Source: Streptomyces cucumeris
Lineage (GTDB): Bacteria; Actinomycetota; Actinomycetes; Streptomycetales; Streptomycetaceae
Reading direction: 5' to 3'
DNA: 42,342 bases
NCBI RefSeq assembly: GCF_024295805.1
Contig: NZ_JANCLX010000033.1
Location: 1-42,342, forward strand
Shown here piece by piece: positions 22,923-30,935 of the stretch. Numbering within the stretch: the stretch's first letter is position 1; every line of letters starts with the position of its first letter. The position numbers were made by a program, and so were the translations under genes. The notes beneath the pieces are model-generated. The model had not been told where the DNA came from. It worked only from the letters and a program-made list of their open reading frames with translations, and ran no database searches.

Positions 22923-24160
22923 TTCGCCCCGGGCACACCGCCCGGGACATCGCGCGGCGCGGTGTCCGCGCCCCCGGCCGCCGGTGTGGCGGCCGCCGGA
23001 AGGGTGCCGGGCTCGGACAGGGTGCGCAGCAGGAGCCAGCCGACGGCGGGCAGGGCGATCAGCGGCATCAGCGCGGTGTGCAGCGACGTGGCGTCGGCGA
23101 GGGCGCCGATGGCCGGGCTCGCGACACCGCCGACGCTGACGGCCAGGCCCAGGGTGACACCACTGGCCGTTCCCACCCGCCGTGGCAGGTAGTCCTGGCC
23201 GAGGGTGACGTGGAGGGAGAAGGGCACGTACAGACCGGCCGAGGTGAGCGCCACGCAGAGGTAGAGCGCCGGACCGGGGACGAACACCACTCCGGCGACG
23301 GCGAGAACGCTCAGGGCGTAGGACCACCGCACGACCGTGACGCGCTGGTGGCGGGCGGCGAGCCGGCCCCCGGTCACGGTGCCCACCGCACCGCCGAGGT
23401 AGAGCACGAAGAGGGCGGCGGTACCGGCGGCGCCACCTCCGCCGGTGCGCTCTCGGACATAGAGCGAGATGAAGGTGCTCAGGCCGACGAAGACGATCGA
23501 GCGGCACACGATGGCGCCGGTGAGCCGGGTGAAGGAGCGCCAGTCGTCGCGGCCGGCGGGCGTGGCCGCGCGGGCGGTGGCGGACGCGGTGGCGGGTGGC
23601 CGCGCCGCCCGCAGCGCGGCCGCACACAGCAGGGCCCCGGCGACGGCGGGCACGGCCAGCAGGGGTGAGGCGCGCAGCCCGGCGGTGGCCACGACGGCGG
23701 AGACCAGCAGCGGGGCGAGGGCGAAGCCGATGTTGCCACCGAGGGAGAACCAGCTCATCCCGGTGTGGCTGCCGCGGCTGACCTCACGGGCCACCCGCGC
23801 CGCCTCGGGGTGGTAGGCGGCGACACCGATGCCGGTCACCGCGACGGCGAGGAGGGTGAGGGGGTAGGAGCCGCCGAGGCCGCTCAGGGCGACGCCCGTC
23901 CCGGCCGCCAGTGTGCTCACCGGCAGCAGCCAGGGCAGGGCCCAGCGGTCGGTGACCGCTCCGAACAGCGGCTGGACCACGGACGACAGCAGGGTGGCGG
24001 CGAGCACGACACCGGAGGCGGCGGCGTAGGTGTACGCGCGCTCGGAGACGAAGAACGGGACCAGCGCGGCCACCGCTCCCTGGTAGATGTCCACGCAGGC
24101 GTGTCCGACGGACATCAGCGTGATGGGCCGGTGGCGTGACGGGGTCTTGGTGGTCGGCAC
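22919..24160 (-). CDS. MFS transporter, fosmidomycin-resistance (Fsr) type
   Basis: 413 residues with about twelve hydrophobic segments. The start PITLMSVGHACVDIYQGAVA has the S-x-x-H-x-x-x-D motif of the Fsr group, and GIGVAAYHPEAARVA and GHVTLGQDYLP-like blocks (SLHVTLGQDYLPRRVGTASG) are equally typical. These proteins export fosmidomycin-like or other small compounds; the true substrate here is unknown. GTG at 24160 is my choice because the preceding part of the open frame runs through the divergent araC gene; GAGAG lies directly upstream and CACGAT six bases upstream. It is divergent from the AraC regulator, 54 bases away, which probably controls it. A Gly/Ala/Pro-rich tail ends the protein. 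Confidence 0.88.
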   Translation of the reverse strand: MPTTKTPSRHRPITLMSVGHACVDIYQGAVAALVPFFVSERAYTYAAASGVVLAATLLSSVVQPLFGAVTDRWALPWLLPVSTLAAGTGVALSGLGGSYPLTLLAVAVTGIGVAAYHPEAARVAREVSRGSHTGMSWFSLGGNIGFALAPLLVSAVVATAGLRASPLLAVPAVAGALLCAAALRAARPPATASATARAATPAGRDDWRSFTRLTGAIVCRSIVFVGLSTFISLYVRERTGGGGAAGTAALFVLYLGGAVGTVTGGRLAARHQRVTVVRWSYALSVLAVAGVVFVPGPALYLCVALTSAGLYVPFSLHVTLGQDYLPRRVGTASGVTLGLAVSVGGVASPAIGALADATSLHTALMPLIALPAVGWLLLRTLSEPGTLPAAATPAAGGADTAPRDVPGGVPGAN

Positions 24161-24214
24161 CTCTCGATCGTGGGCCTGCGGCAGGGTGTCCCGCTTCCGA
24201 TAAAGTGCCAATCG

Positions 24215-24961
24215 ATGCCGGATATCCGCCATACGCCGAAGGCCCCGACCCGCGCCCGGACGCTGGCCGCCGGGGAGGGCATCGACGCGCACCGCCATGA
24301 CGAGCACCAGATCATCTACGCGGGGTCCGGCGTGGTCGCCGTCACCACGGACGCGGGCACCTGGTTCGCACCCGGTACCCGCGCCCTGTGGGTCCCGGCG
24401 GGAACGGTCCACGCCCACCGTGCGCACGGCACCCTCGACCTGCATCTGGTGGGGCTGCCCCCCGATGACAACCCGCTCGGCCTGGACGCCCCGACCGTGC
24501 TCGGCGTCAGTCCGCTGCTGCGCGAGCTGATCCTCGCCTACACCCGCTCGCCGGAGGACACCAGCGCCGAGCGCCGCCGTCTGCGGGCCGTGCTGCGCGA
24601 CCAGTTGCGCGCCTGTCCGCAAGCGCCCGTCCATCTGCCGGCCCCCGGCGATCCGCGCCTGGCGGCCGTGTGCGCACTCGTCCACGACCACCCGGAGGAC
24701 CCGCGCACCCTGGCCGCGCTGGGTGCGGCGACGGGGGTCGGCGAACGCACGCTCAGCCGTCTGTTCCGCTCCGAGCTGGGTATGACGTTTCCCCAGTGGC
24801 GCACCCAGTCACGGCTCTTCCACGCGCTGCGGATGCTGGCCGACGGCTTGCCCGTCACCTCCGTGGCCCACCGCTGCGGATGGGCGTCGACCAGCGCGTT
24901 CATCGATGTCTTCCGCCGCGCCTTCGGCTACACCCCCGGCACCCACAACCGCCGCGGCTGA
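24215..24961 (+). CDS. AraC-family regulator with cupin sensor domain
   Basis: 248 residues. The N-terminal half is a cupin-like barrel with IDAHRHDEHQIIYAGSG (His-rich ligand or metal site) and APGTRALWVPAGTVHAHRAH. The C-terminal half carries the two AraC helix-turn-helix units: TLAALGAATGVGERTLSRLF and SVAHRCGWASTSAFIDVFRR, then AFGYTPGTH. ATG at 24215 is preceded by TAAAGT eight bases upstream and no ribosome site, so the mRNA is probably leaderless; the open frame to 24170 is unlikely. It is divergent from the Fsr-type exporter and likely regulates it, a common arrangement in actinomycetes. Confidence 0.92.
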   Translation: MPDIRHTPKAPTRARTLAAGEGIDAHRHDEHQIIYAGSGVVAVTTDAGTWFAPGTRALWVPAGTVHAHRAHGTLDLHLVGLPPDDNPLGLDAPTVLGVSPLLRELILAYTRSPEDTSAERRRLRAVLRDQLRACPQAPVHLPAPGDPRLAAVCALVHDHPEDPRTLAALGAATGVGERTLSRLFRSELGMTFPQWRTQSRLFHALRMLADGLPVTSVAHRCGWASTSAFIDVFRRAFGYTPGTHNRRG

Positions 24962-25000
24962 GCGCCCGCCCGCTCCCGGACCGCGAAGCGGTGTGTGCCG

Positions 25001-25059
25001 AGTTAACTGACCTCGGGTCGCAAAAGTTAGTGCGATCTTGAAATATCTCTGTCTACACT
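25001..25059 (+). promoter_or_regulatory. Promoter/operator region of the Rieske oxygenase gene
   Basis: AGTTAACT (25001-25008) is a perfect palindrome followed by GACC, giving the half-site GGTCAGTTAA on the other strand. The same half-site, GGTCAGTTTAA, occurs in the dyad at 27061-27080, so the local TetR may bind both. TACACT at 25054-25059 is a reasonable -10 hexamer; no good -35 is present, as in activator-dependent promoters. Confidence 0.4.
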
Positions 25060-25089
25060 GGGCCGCACCACCCGGAGAATGAGGTGACC

Positions 25090-26292
25090 ATGGGTTACAA
25101 AAGTGCCGTATCAGCCTCGAACACCACCCCCGCCACGGATCCGGACGTCGGCGGCGACGCATCGGACGACACCCCGATGGAGCGCACCCTCCCCGGCGAC
25201 GCCTACCTCTCGGCGGACACGTGGCGGCGTGAGCGGGAGCGGATCTTCACCCGCGAGTGGTTCTGCGTGGGCCGGGAGGAGTCGCTGCCGGACCGTGGGG
25301 ACTACCTCCGGGTCGACGTGGTCGGCGAGAGCGTCCTGGTCGTCCGCGACAGGGACGGATCCCTCAAGGGCTTCTACAACGTGTGCCGCCACCGCGGCGC
25401 CCAGCTCGTCGCCGATCCCCCGGCCGAGGCCGCGGACGGGGAACCGCCCTGCCGCAGCGGACGTTTCCGGGGAGCCATCGTCTGCCCGTTCCACGCCTGG
25501 ACGTACGCGCTCAGCGGTGAGCTGCGCCAGGCGCGTTTCCTCGACGAACGCCACGGTGTACGCCGTGACGAGCTGTCCCTGCACGAGGTGGGCGTCGCCA
25601 CCTGGGGCGGCTTCGTCTTCGTGAACCTCTCACCGGCACAGGCGGGTCCTCTGGAGGACCAACTCGGGCCTGTCCCGGAGAACTTGCGCCGCTATCCCCT
25701 CGGCCGGCTGCGGACGGCACGGCGGATCACCTATGACGTGGCCGCCAACTGGAAGGTGGTGGCGGAGAACTACAACGAGTGCTACCACTGCGGACCGGTC
25801 CATCCCGAACTCTGCGAACTGGTCCCGGCGTTCCGTGAGGACGGCGGCGCCGGGCTCGACTGGGAGGGCGGTGTGCCCCACCGGGAGGGCGCCTGGACCT
25901 TCACCTTCTCCGGCACCAGCGACCGCCGGCCGTTCCCGGAGCTGTCGGAGGAGGAACGGGAGCGGCACAAGGGCGAACTGATCTACCCGAATATGTTCCT
26001 CAGCTGCTCCGCCGACCATGTGGCGGCGTTCCTGCTGTGGCCGGACGGCCCCCATCGCACGGTCATCACCTGCGACTTCCTCTTCGATCCGGCCGAGATG
26101 GAGCGCCCGGAGTTCGACGCGTCGGACGCGGTGGACTTCTGGGACCTCGTGAACCGCCAGGACTGGCGGATCTGCGAGAGCGTGCAGCGGGGCATGGCGT
26201 CCCGGCCGTTCACCTCCGGCTACTACGCCCCGATGGAGGACTACTCCCTGGACATCCGCCGCTACGTCCGGGAAAGGCTCGCAGATGACTGA
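25090..26292 (+). CDS. Rieske non-heme iron oxygenase, alpha subunit (GbcA/stachydrine-demethylase type)
   Basis: 400 residues. The Rieske [2Fe-2S] domain has CRH (C99, H101) and CPFH (C132, H135), with a charged insert between them. The catalytic domain has AENYNECYHCGPVHPEL: H233 and H238 are iron ligands, and E230 occupies the position of the Asp (D205 of naphthalene dioxygenase) that bridges Rieske and iron centres between subunits. Glu at this place is known from CntA-type oxygenases acting on quaternary ammonium compounds, and the YNECYHCGPVHPEL run is typical of glycine-betaine/stachydrine demethylases. The likely reaction is O2-dependent N-demethylation releasing formaldehyde; the substrate is unproven. 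ATG at 25090 follows GAGGTG; GTG at 25084 is possible. The electron-transfer genes lie at 27141-28548. Confidence 0.9.
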   Translation: MGYKSAVSASNTTPATDPDVGGDASDDTPMERTLPGDAYLSADTWRRERERIFTREWFCVGREESLPDRGDYLRVDVVGESVLVVRDRDGSLKGFYNVCRHRGAQLVADPPAEAADGEPPCRSGRFRGAIVCPFHAWTYALSGELRQARFLDERHGVRRDELSLHEVGVATWGGFVFVNLSPAQAGPLEDQLGPVPENLRRYPLGRLRTARRITYDVAANWKVVAENYNECYHCGPVHPELCELVPAFREDGGAGLDWEGGVPHREGAWTFTFSGTSDRRPFPELSEEERERHKGELIYPNMFLSCSADHVAAFLLWPDGPHRTVITCDFLFDPAEMERPEFDASDAVDFWDLVNRQDWRICESVQRGMASRPFTSGYYAPMEDYSLDIRRYVRERLADD

Positions 26293-26295
26293 CCG

Positions 26296-26316
26296 ACGGT
26301 CCGGACCCCGGGCCGT
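26296..26316. terminator. Weak hairpin between convergent genes
   Basis: ACGG-T-CCGG-ACC-CCGG-G-CCGT folds into a stem with one mismatch. It lies in the 28-base gap between the Rieske gene stop (26292) and the TetR stop (26321) and could terminate both. Confidence 0.4.
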
Positions 26317-26320
26317 GCGC

Positions 26321-27031
26321 TCAGCGCACCCCGATGGCGCTGCGCACCAGCTCCAGGAACTGGGCCATCCTGGCCGACGTGGTCTCGCCCGCGCGGCCGG
26401 GGTGGTGGAACAGCCCCGGGTCGAGCTCCTCGGTGACCAGTGCGTCCTGGATCCGCTCCACCAGCCAGTCGACCATGGCCACGATCATGTCGATGGCGAT
26501 GTCGTCGCGGACCTCGCCCCGTTCGACGCCGAACCGCACGAAGGCGAAGGTGCCGTACGGGTCCTCCTCCGCCAGGAACCGGTTGATCTCCCGCTTGACC
26601 GACAGCTCCACCGCATGTGAACCGAGCAGGGCCACCCGGTAGGGCACCCAGTCCTCCTGGATGTACCCCTCGGTCCGGTTCAGCCAGTACTCCAGCGTGG
26701 CGAAGAAACCCTCGGCCAGCACCTCGTCCGGGGCGTCGAGATAGGCGGGAAAAGTCTCCACGGCCTTCCGGAACGCGGAGACGAACAGCTCCTCCTTGGT
26801 CCCGAAGTGCTGGAAGACCGACGCCTTCGAGATCCCGATCTCCTGCGCGACACGGTCGACCCGCGTCCCGTGGTAGCCCTCGTCGGCAAAGCGCCGCATG
26901 GCGACCTCGATGATGCGCTCGCGCGTCTTGATACCGCGCGCCCGCCGCCGCACCGCGGGCTGTCCGGACGTCGAGGACGTCTTCGAGCCGGATGCCGAAG
27001 ACGACTTCGGGTTCGCCGCCACAGGGACCAC
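26321..27031 (-). CDS. TetR-family regulator of the Rieske/ferredoxin genes
   Basis: 236 residues. A Ser/Lys-rich N-terminal extension (about 1-32, SSSASGSKTSSTSG) precedes the TetR DNA-binding domain: RERIIEVAMRRFADEGYHGT, then VDRVAQEIGISKASVFQHFG and TKEELFVSAFRKAVE. The ligand domain has EYWLNRTEGYIQEDWVPYRV. It sits between the oxygenase and reductase genes and is divergent from the latter. The dyad GCGGTCA-N6-TGACCGC (27061-27080) lies 30 bases upstream of its start, with a related half-site before the oxygenase gene. It therefore probably represses all three genes until the substrate or a product appears. The start is uncertain: GTG at 27031 or GTG at 27022, neither with a good ribosome site. 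Confidence 0.88.
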   Translation of the reverse strand: MVPVAANPKSSSASGSKTSSTSGQPAVRRRARGIKTRERIIEVAMRRFADEGYHGTRVDRVAQEIGISKASVFQHFGTKEELFVSAFRKAVETFPAYLDAPDEVLAEGFFATLEYWLNRTEGYIQEDWVPYRVALLGSHAVELSVKREINRFLAEEDPYGTFAFVRFGVERGEVRDDIAIDMIVAMVDWLVERIQDALVTEELDPGLFHHPGRAGETTSARMAQFLELVRSAIGVR

Positions 27032-27060
27032 CGATGAGTGAGGAAACAGAAGTGTGACCG

Positions 27061-27080
27061 GCGGTCAGTTTAATGACCGC
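27061..27080. promoter_or_regulatory. TetR operator
   Basis: GCGGTCAGTTTAATGACCGC has perfect 7-base arms around a 6-base centre. A third half-site (TGACCG, 27055-27060) abuts it on the left. It lies between the divergent tetR and ferredoxin-reductase genes. Confidence 0.75.
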
Positions 27081-27140
27081 GCAGAACGAAGGCAAGTCAC
27101 GGTGATCGACATGCCTCGGAGCAGGAGGAGGTGTTCGCCG

Positions 27141-28214
27141 ATGGACGCCCACAGCACCGCGCCATCGAAGGAAAGCCCGGCCGACCCGGTGTCCGTGGAC
27201 ATCCTGGTGGTGGGTGCCGGACCGGTCGGCCTCTACGCCGCCTATTGCGCGGGCTTCCGCGGCCTGAGCGTGGCGGTGATGGACTCCCTCCCCGAGGTGG
27301 GCGGCCAGATCAGCGCGCTCTACCCCGAGAAGCTGATCCACGATGTCGCAGGATTCCCCGCGGTCCGGGGGCGGGGGCTTGTCGAAGGCCTGGCCCGGCA
27401 GGCCGCACAGTTCGGGCCCCGGCTGCTGCTCGGACACCAGGCGGACACCCTGTGGCACGCGCCGGAGGGGCGGATCGCGGTCGTCTCGCAGCGGGGGACG
27501 CGGGTGGCGGCGGGCGCCATCGTCGTCACCGCGGGCATCGGCCGGTTCGTCCCCCGGCCGCTTCCGGCCGCCGCACACTTCACCGGCCGGGGCGTGGACT
27601 TCTTCGTCCCCGACCCCGAGGTGCACCGGGGGCGTGAGGTGGTGGTGGCCGGAGGCGGCGACAGCGCCGTGGACTGGGCCCTCGCCCTCGCGCCCCTCGC
27701 CGGGCGGATCACCCTGGTGCACCGGCGCACCGCGTTCCGGGCCCACCGGGCCGGTGTGCGCGCGGCGGCCGAAGCGGGCGTGGACATCCGCGTGAACACG
27801 GAGATCGAGGCGGTGCTCGGCGGGGCCCGGGTCGACGGGGTGCGTCTGGTCGACCGGACCTCCGGCGAGACCGAGGAGATCCCGTGTCAGTCGGTGATCG
27901 CCGCCCTGGGCTTCACCGCCAGCCTCGGACCACTGGAGCGCTGGGGACTGGACATCGCGGACCGCAGGATCGTGGTGAACAGCCGGATGGCCACCAGTGT
28001 GCCGGGCATCTTCGCCGCCGGGGACATCACGGAGTACCCGGGCAAGGTCCGGCTGATGTCCGTGGGCTTCGGCGAGGCCGCCACGGCGGTGGCCAACGCG
28101 GCCGTCAGCCTCGACCCCGCGGCCGACCTCTTCCCCGGCCACTCCACGGATGACGCCGGGCAGTTCGGGAACACCCAGGAGAAGGAGACCGGCGATGCCC
28201 TACGCGATCGGTGA
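27141..28214 (+). CDS. FAD-dependent ferredoxin-NAD(P) reductase, thioredoxin-reductase-like
   Basis: 357 residues. It has an FAD-binding Rossmann fold, DILVVGAGPVGLYAAYCAGF (about residues 17-36), and an NAD(P)-binding one, VVVAGGGDSAVDWALAL, plus the C-terminal FAD contact GIFAAGDITEYPGK. The redox CxxC of true thioredoxin reductases is absent, and PEVGGQISALYPEK is typical of the TrxR-like ferredoxin-NADP reductases (YumC/bacterial FNR2 type). It should pass electrons from NAD(P)H to the ferredoxin encoded by the overlapping next gene, and from there to the Rieske oxygenase (inference from context). ATG at 27141 follows AGGAGGAG by ten bases. The final ~30 residues are an acidic, unconserved-looking tail overlapping the ferredoxin start. 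Confidence 0.9.
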   Translation: MDAHSTAPSKESPADPVSVDILVVGAGPVGLYAAYCAGFRGLSVAVMDSLPEVGGQISALYPEKLIHDVAGFPAVRGRGLVEGLARQAAQFGPRLLLGHQADTLWHAPEGRIAVVSQRGTRVAAGAIVVTAGIGRFVPRPLPAAAHFTGRGVDFFVPDPEVHRGREVVVAGGGDSAVDWALALAPLAGRITLVHRRTAFRAHRAGVRAAAEAGVDIRVNTEIEAVLGGARVDGVRLVDRTSGETEEIPCQSVIAALGFTASLGPLERWGLDIADRRIVVNSRMATSVPGIFAAGDITEYPGKVRLMSVGFGEAATAVANAAVSLDPAADLFPGHSTDDAGQFGNTQEKETGDALRDR

Positions 28215-28548
28215 GAGCTGCGTGGATGAGATGGACGGCTCCTGCGTGGAGGTCTGTCCAGTGGACTGCATCTACGAAGGCCACCGCAAGCTCTACATCC
28301 ACCCCGGCGAGTGCATCGACTGCGGTGCCTGCGCCGAGGTGTGTCCCAACGGTGCCCCCGTGGTGGTGTGGCGGGGCTCGGCGCCCGACCCCGTCGCCGC
28401 CGAGGACGCGGTGTTCTTCGCCCGGCCCCTGCCCGGCCGGGACACCGCGCTCGGCTCCCTGGGCGGCGCGTCGTCGGGCCCGCCGATCGGTGTGGACACC
28501 GAGGCGGTCACGGCGTACGAGCCCCCGGTGGCCGATGGCAGCGGGTGA
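28195..28548 (+). CDS. 7Fe-type ferredoxin ([3Fe-4S]/[4Fe-4S])
   Basis: 117 residues. Eight Cys are placed as in mycobacterial/Streptomyces seven-iron ferredoxins: C9, C17, C21, C25 and C40-x2-C43-x2-C46-x3-C50-P. C9, C17 and C50 should hold the 3Fe cluster; C21, C40, C43 and C46 the 4Fe cluster; C25 would be free. A 60-residue C-terminal extension rich in Gly, Ala and Pro follows the cluster domain. The start lies inside the reductase gene (20-base overlap) with GGAG upstream, so the two are translationally coupled. It probably carries electrons from that reductase to the Rieske oxygenase. Rieske enzymes more often use a [2Fe-2S] partner, so this pairing is notable. Confidence 0.92.
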   Translation: MPYAIGESCVDEMDGSCVEVCPVDCIYEGHRKLYIHPGECIDCGACAEVCPNGAPVVVWRGSAPDPVAAEDAVFFARPLPGRDTALGSLGGASSGPPIGVDTEAVTAYEPPVADGSG

Positions 28549-28580
28549 CCTCCGGCGGACGGGCTCGTAGGCTCACGGAC

Positions 28581-29507
28581 ATGCGCATCGTCTCCCTGCT
28601 CCCGGCCGCCACCGACATCGTGGCCGAGCTCGGCCTGCTCCCGGACCTGGTGGGCCGCACCCATGAGTGCGACTGGCCCGAGGGCGAGGTCGACCGGGTC
28701 CCGGTGGTCACCGCCTCCACCCTGTCCACCGACGCCATGACGAGCCGTGAGATCTCCGACGCGGTCGGCGGTGCCACCCACCGGGGCTCATCGCTGTACA
28801 CGCTGGACACCGAGGCGCTCGCGGGCCTGGCCCCGGACGTGGTGCTCACCCAGGACCTGTGCGATGTGTGCGCCGTCTCCTACGACACGGTGTCCCGGGC
28901 GCTGCGGGTGCTCGACGGCGGTCCGGGTCCACGGGTGCTCAGCCTGGAACCGCGCACCCTGGACGACGTCCTGGACTGTCTGCTCAGGGTCGGCCGGGAG
29001 CTGGGCGTACCGGAGGTCGCGGAGGAGCGGTGCCGTGTGCTGCGGAACCGGCTGGCGGCGGTGGGGCGGGCCACCGCCGGGCGCCCGCGCCGCCGGGTGG
29101 CCGCCATCGAATGGCTGGACCCGGTGTGGCCCGCGGGCCACTGGGTGCCCGAGCAGATCACCCACGCCGGTGGCGATCCGCTGCTCGCCGCGCCGGGCGA
29201 ACACACCGAACCGGTGGACTGGGAGGCGGTGCGCGCCGCCCGGCCGGAGGTCATCGTACTGATGCCCTGCGGCTTCAGCCCGCAACGCACCGAACAGGAG
29301 AGGGAGTTGCTGTTCCGGCTGCCCGGCTGGGACGGTCTGCCCGCCGTGCGCGCGGGTGAGGTGTGGGTGGTGGACGGCCCGGCGTACTTCAACCGGCCGG
29401 GGCCACGGGTGGTGCGCGGAGCCGAGGTCCTCGCCCAGGTGCTGCACTCCGTCACCTCCGGCGCCCCCGTCACCGATGGTGAGGCGCACCGGCTGACGAC
29501 GGGCTGA
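28581..29507 (+). CDS. Cobalamin-binding (BtuF-like) periplasmic-binding-fold protein, without signal peptide
   Basis: 308 residues. The start MRIVSLLPAATDIVAELGL, the mid-protein ALAGLAPDVVLTQDLCDVCA and the late RPEVIVLMPCGFSPQRT match the BtuF/FecB-like class III binding-protein fold. No signal sequence or lipobox is present and no ABC permease or ATPase genes are adjacent, so it is not an ordinary uptake component; stand-alone cytosolic relatives of unknown role are common in actinomycetes. The ATG has TAGGCT seven bases upstream (28568-28573), the same hexamer and spacing as the LuxR gene at 14703, indicating a leaderless mRNA separate from the ferredoxin transcript. It converges on the BBE-type oxidase gene. 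Confidence 0.85.
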   Translation: MRIVSLLPAATDIVAELGLLPDLVGRTHECDWPEGEVDRVPVVTASTLSTDAMTSREISDAVGGATHRGSSLYTLDTEALAGLAPDVVLTQDLCDVCAVSYDTVSRALRVLDGGPGPRVLSLEPRTLDDVLDCLLRVGRELGVPEVAEERCRVLRNRLAAVGRATAGRPRRRVAAIEWLDPVWPAGHWVPEQITHAGGDPLLAAPGEHTEPVDWEAVRAARPEVIVLMPCGFSPQRTEQERELLFRLPGWDGLPAVRAGEVWVVDGPAYFNRPGPRVVRGAEVLAQVLHSVTSGAPVTDGEAHRLTTG

Positions 29508-29549
29508 GGGGCGCGGTCCACGACCGGTGGCCGGGGTGTCGCCGCGCGG

Positions 29550-30935
29550 TCAGGCCGCGACGGCCGGGCGGATGTTCTGGTTGGCGTGGAAGAGGTTGTC
29601 GGGGTCGTAGGCGCGTTTGACGCGCGCGAGGCGGTCATAGTGGTCGCGGTAGGTGGCGCGGACCCGCTCCTGCCCCTCTCCCGCGCCCATGAAGTTCACA
29701 TACGAACCGCCCATGGAGTACGGGTGCATCTCCTCCCAGTAGTCCACGCACCACCGGGTGATGGCCCCGGCGTTGGCCGGGTCGGGGTCGACTCCGGCGA
29801 AGACACCGGACCAGACGGCGTCACGGTAGCTCCAGGCCGTGTCATCCGGACCCGGCCGGTGGGCCGCGCCGTCGACCGGGTACAGGTGCATCAGGGAGAG
29901 CGGGGTGGGGAGACGCTCACCGTACTTCTGGTGCACGTCCACGGCGGCGTCCGGGATGGAGTCGAAGAAGTCGCCCCGCCAGTACCACTGGTAGCCACTG
30001 GGGATCACCAGGTCGAGCATGCTCTGCAGCGCCGGATAGGGCATCGGCGACGTGAAGTGGAAGGCCGGGGGGCCGGGCTCGCGTACCGCGGCGAACGCCT
30101 CCTCGAAGTGGCCGAGGCCGCCGGTGTGACACCACACCACCCCGCACATCTTCCGCCCGTGGAGCTCCACGGGGAACGGTGGTGCGGGCGGGATGGTGAA
30201 CAGGGCGAAGAAGCCGTACACATCGTCCGGCGCCTGGGGCAGGAACTCGCGGTACCACATGAGGACATCCCGGGTGCGCTCGACCGGCCAGACCGTCATG
30301 CCCACCCCGACCGTGTCCACGGGGTGGAGCCGATAGGTGAAGGAGGTCACGATGCCGAAGTTGCCGCCGCCTCCGCGCAGCGCCCAGAACAGCTCCGGGT
30401 GTTCGGTCTCGCTGGCGGTGACGAAGCCCCCGTCGGCCAGGACCACGTCCGCGGACAGCAGGTTGTCCGCGGTGAGGCCGTACTTGCGGGTGAGGTAGCC
30501 GTGGCCGCCGCCGAGGGTCAGTCCGCCGACTCCGGTCATCGAGATGATGCCGGTGGGGGTGGCCAGTCCGAAGGGGTGGGTGGCGTGGTCGAGGTCGCCG
30601 AGGTGGCTGCCACCGCCGACCTCGGCCGTCCTGGCCTCCGGGTCCACGCGCACCCAGGTCATCGGCGACAGGTCGATCGTGACGCCGTCCTCCACCAGAC
30701 ACAGGCCCGGCCCGCTGTGACCGCCGCCCCGGACGGCGAGTTCCAGTCCGTGGTCACGGATGAAGGTGACGGCGGCCATGACGTCGGCGGCGTCCGCGCA
30801 GGGCACGAAGGCGGCGGGATGCCGGTCGATCATGGCGTTGTACACCTGGCGGGTGCTGGCGTAGTCGGCGTCCCGCGGGCCGATGACCGGTCCGCGCAAC
30901 GAGGTCCGCATCGTTTCGAGAGTTCCGGCGTCCAT
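29550..30935 (-). CDS. FAD-linked oxidase, berberine-bridge-enzyme (BBE)/PCMH type
   Basis: 461 residues. The FAD-binding PCMH domain shows VRGGGHSGPG, whose His is the usual 8-alpha covalent FAD attachment, and GGVGGLTLGGGHGYLTRKYGLTADNL is split over two lines of the fold; the second covalent Cys of bicovalent BBEs is not seen at the corresponding place. The C-terminal BBE motif is present as NFMGAGEG and YDPDNLFHANQNI. Such enzymes oxidise sugars, alkaloids or aromatic alcohols with O2 giving H2O2. No signal peptide is visible. ATG at 30935 has a CTGGAG site six bases before it; the open frame to 31091 is rejected. It is divergent from a LysR regulator, its likely controller. Confidence 0.9.
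   Translation of the reverse strand: MDAGTLETMRTSLRGPVIGPRDADYASTRQVYNAMIDRHPAAFVPCADAADVMAAVTFIRDHGLELAVRGGGHSGPGLCLVEDGVTIDLSPMTWVRVDPEARTAEVGGGSHLGDLDHATHPFGLATPTGIISMTGVGGLTLGGGHGYLTRKYGLTADNLLSADVVLADGGFVTASETEHPELFWALRGGGGNFGIVTSFTYRLHPVDTVGVGMTVWPVERTRDVLMWYREFLPQAPDDVYGFFALFTIPPAPPFPVELHGRKMCGVVWCHTGGLGHFEEAFAAVREPGPPAFHFTSPMPYPALQSMLDLVIPSGYQWYWRGDFFDSIPDAAVDVHQKYGERLPTPLSLMHLYPVDGAAHRPGPDDTAWSYRDAVWSGVFAGVDPDPANAGAITRWCVDYWEEMHPYSMGGSYVNFMGAGEGQERVRATYRDHYDRLARVKRAYDPDNLFHANQNIRPAVAA

Noticed and set aside
22919..24691. Single 590-residue protein combining an N-terminal extension with the Fsr-type transporter
   Set aside because: The first ~177 codons run antisense through the AraC gene; the transporter's family start is near 24160.
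26262..28142. 626-codon minus-strand open frame spanning tetR and reductase genes
   Set aside because: It crosses the TetR coding region in another frame and the operator, with no recognisable domain.
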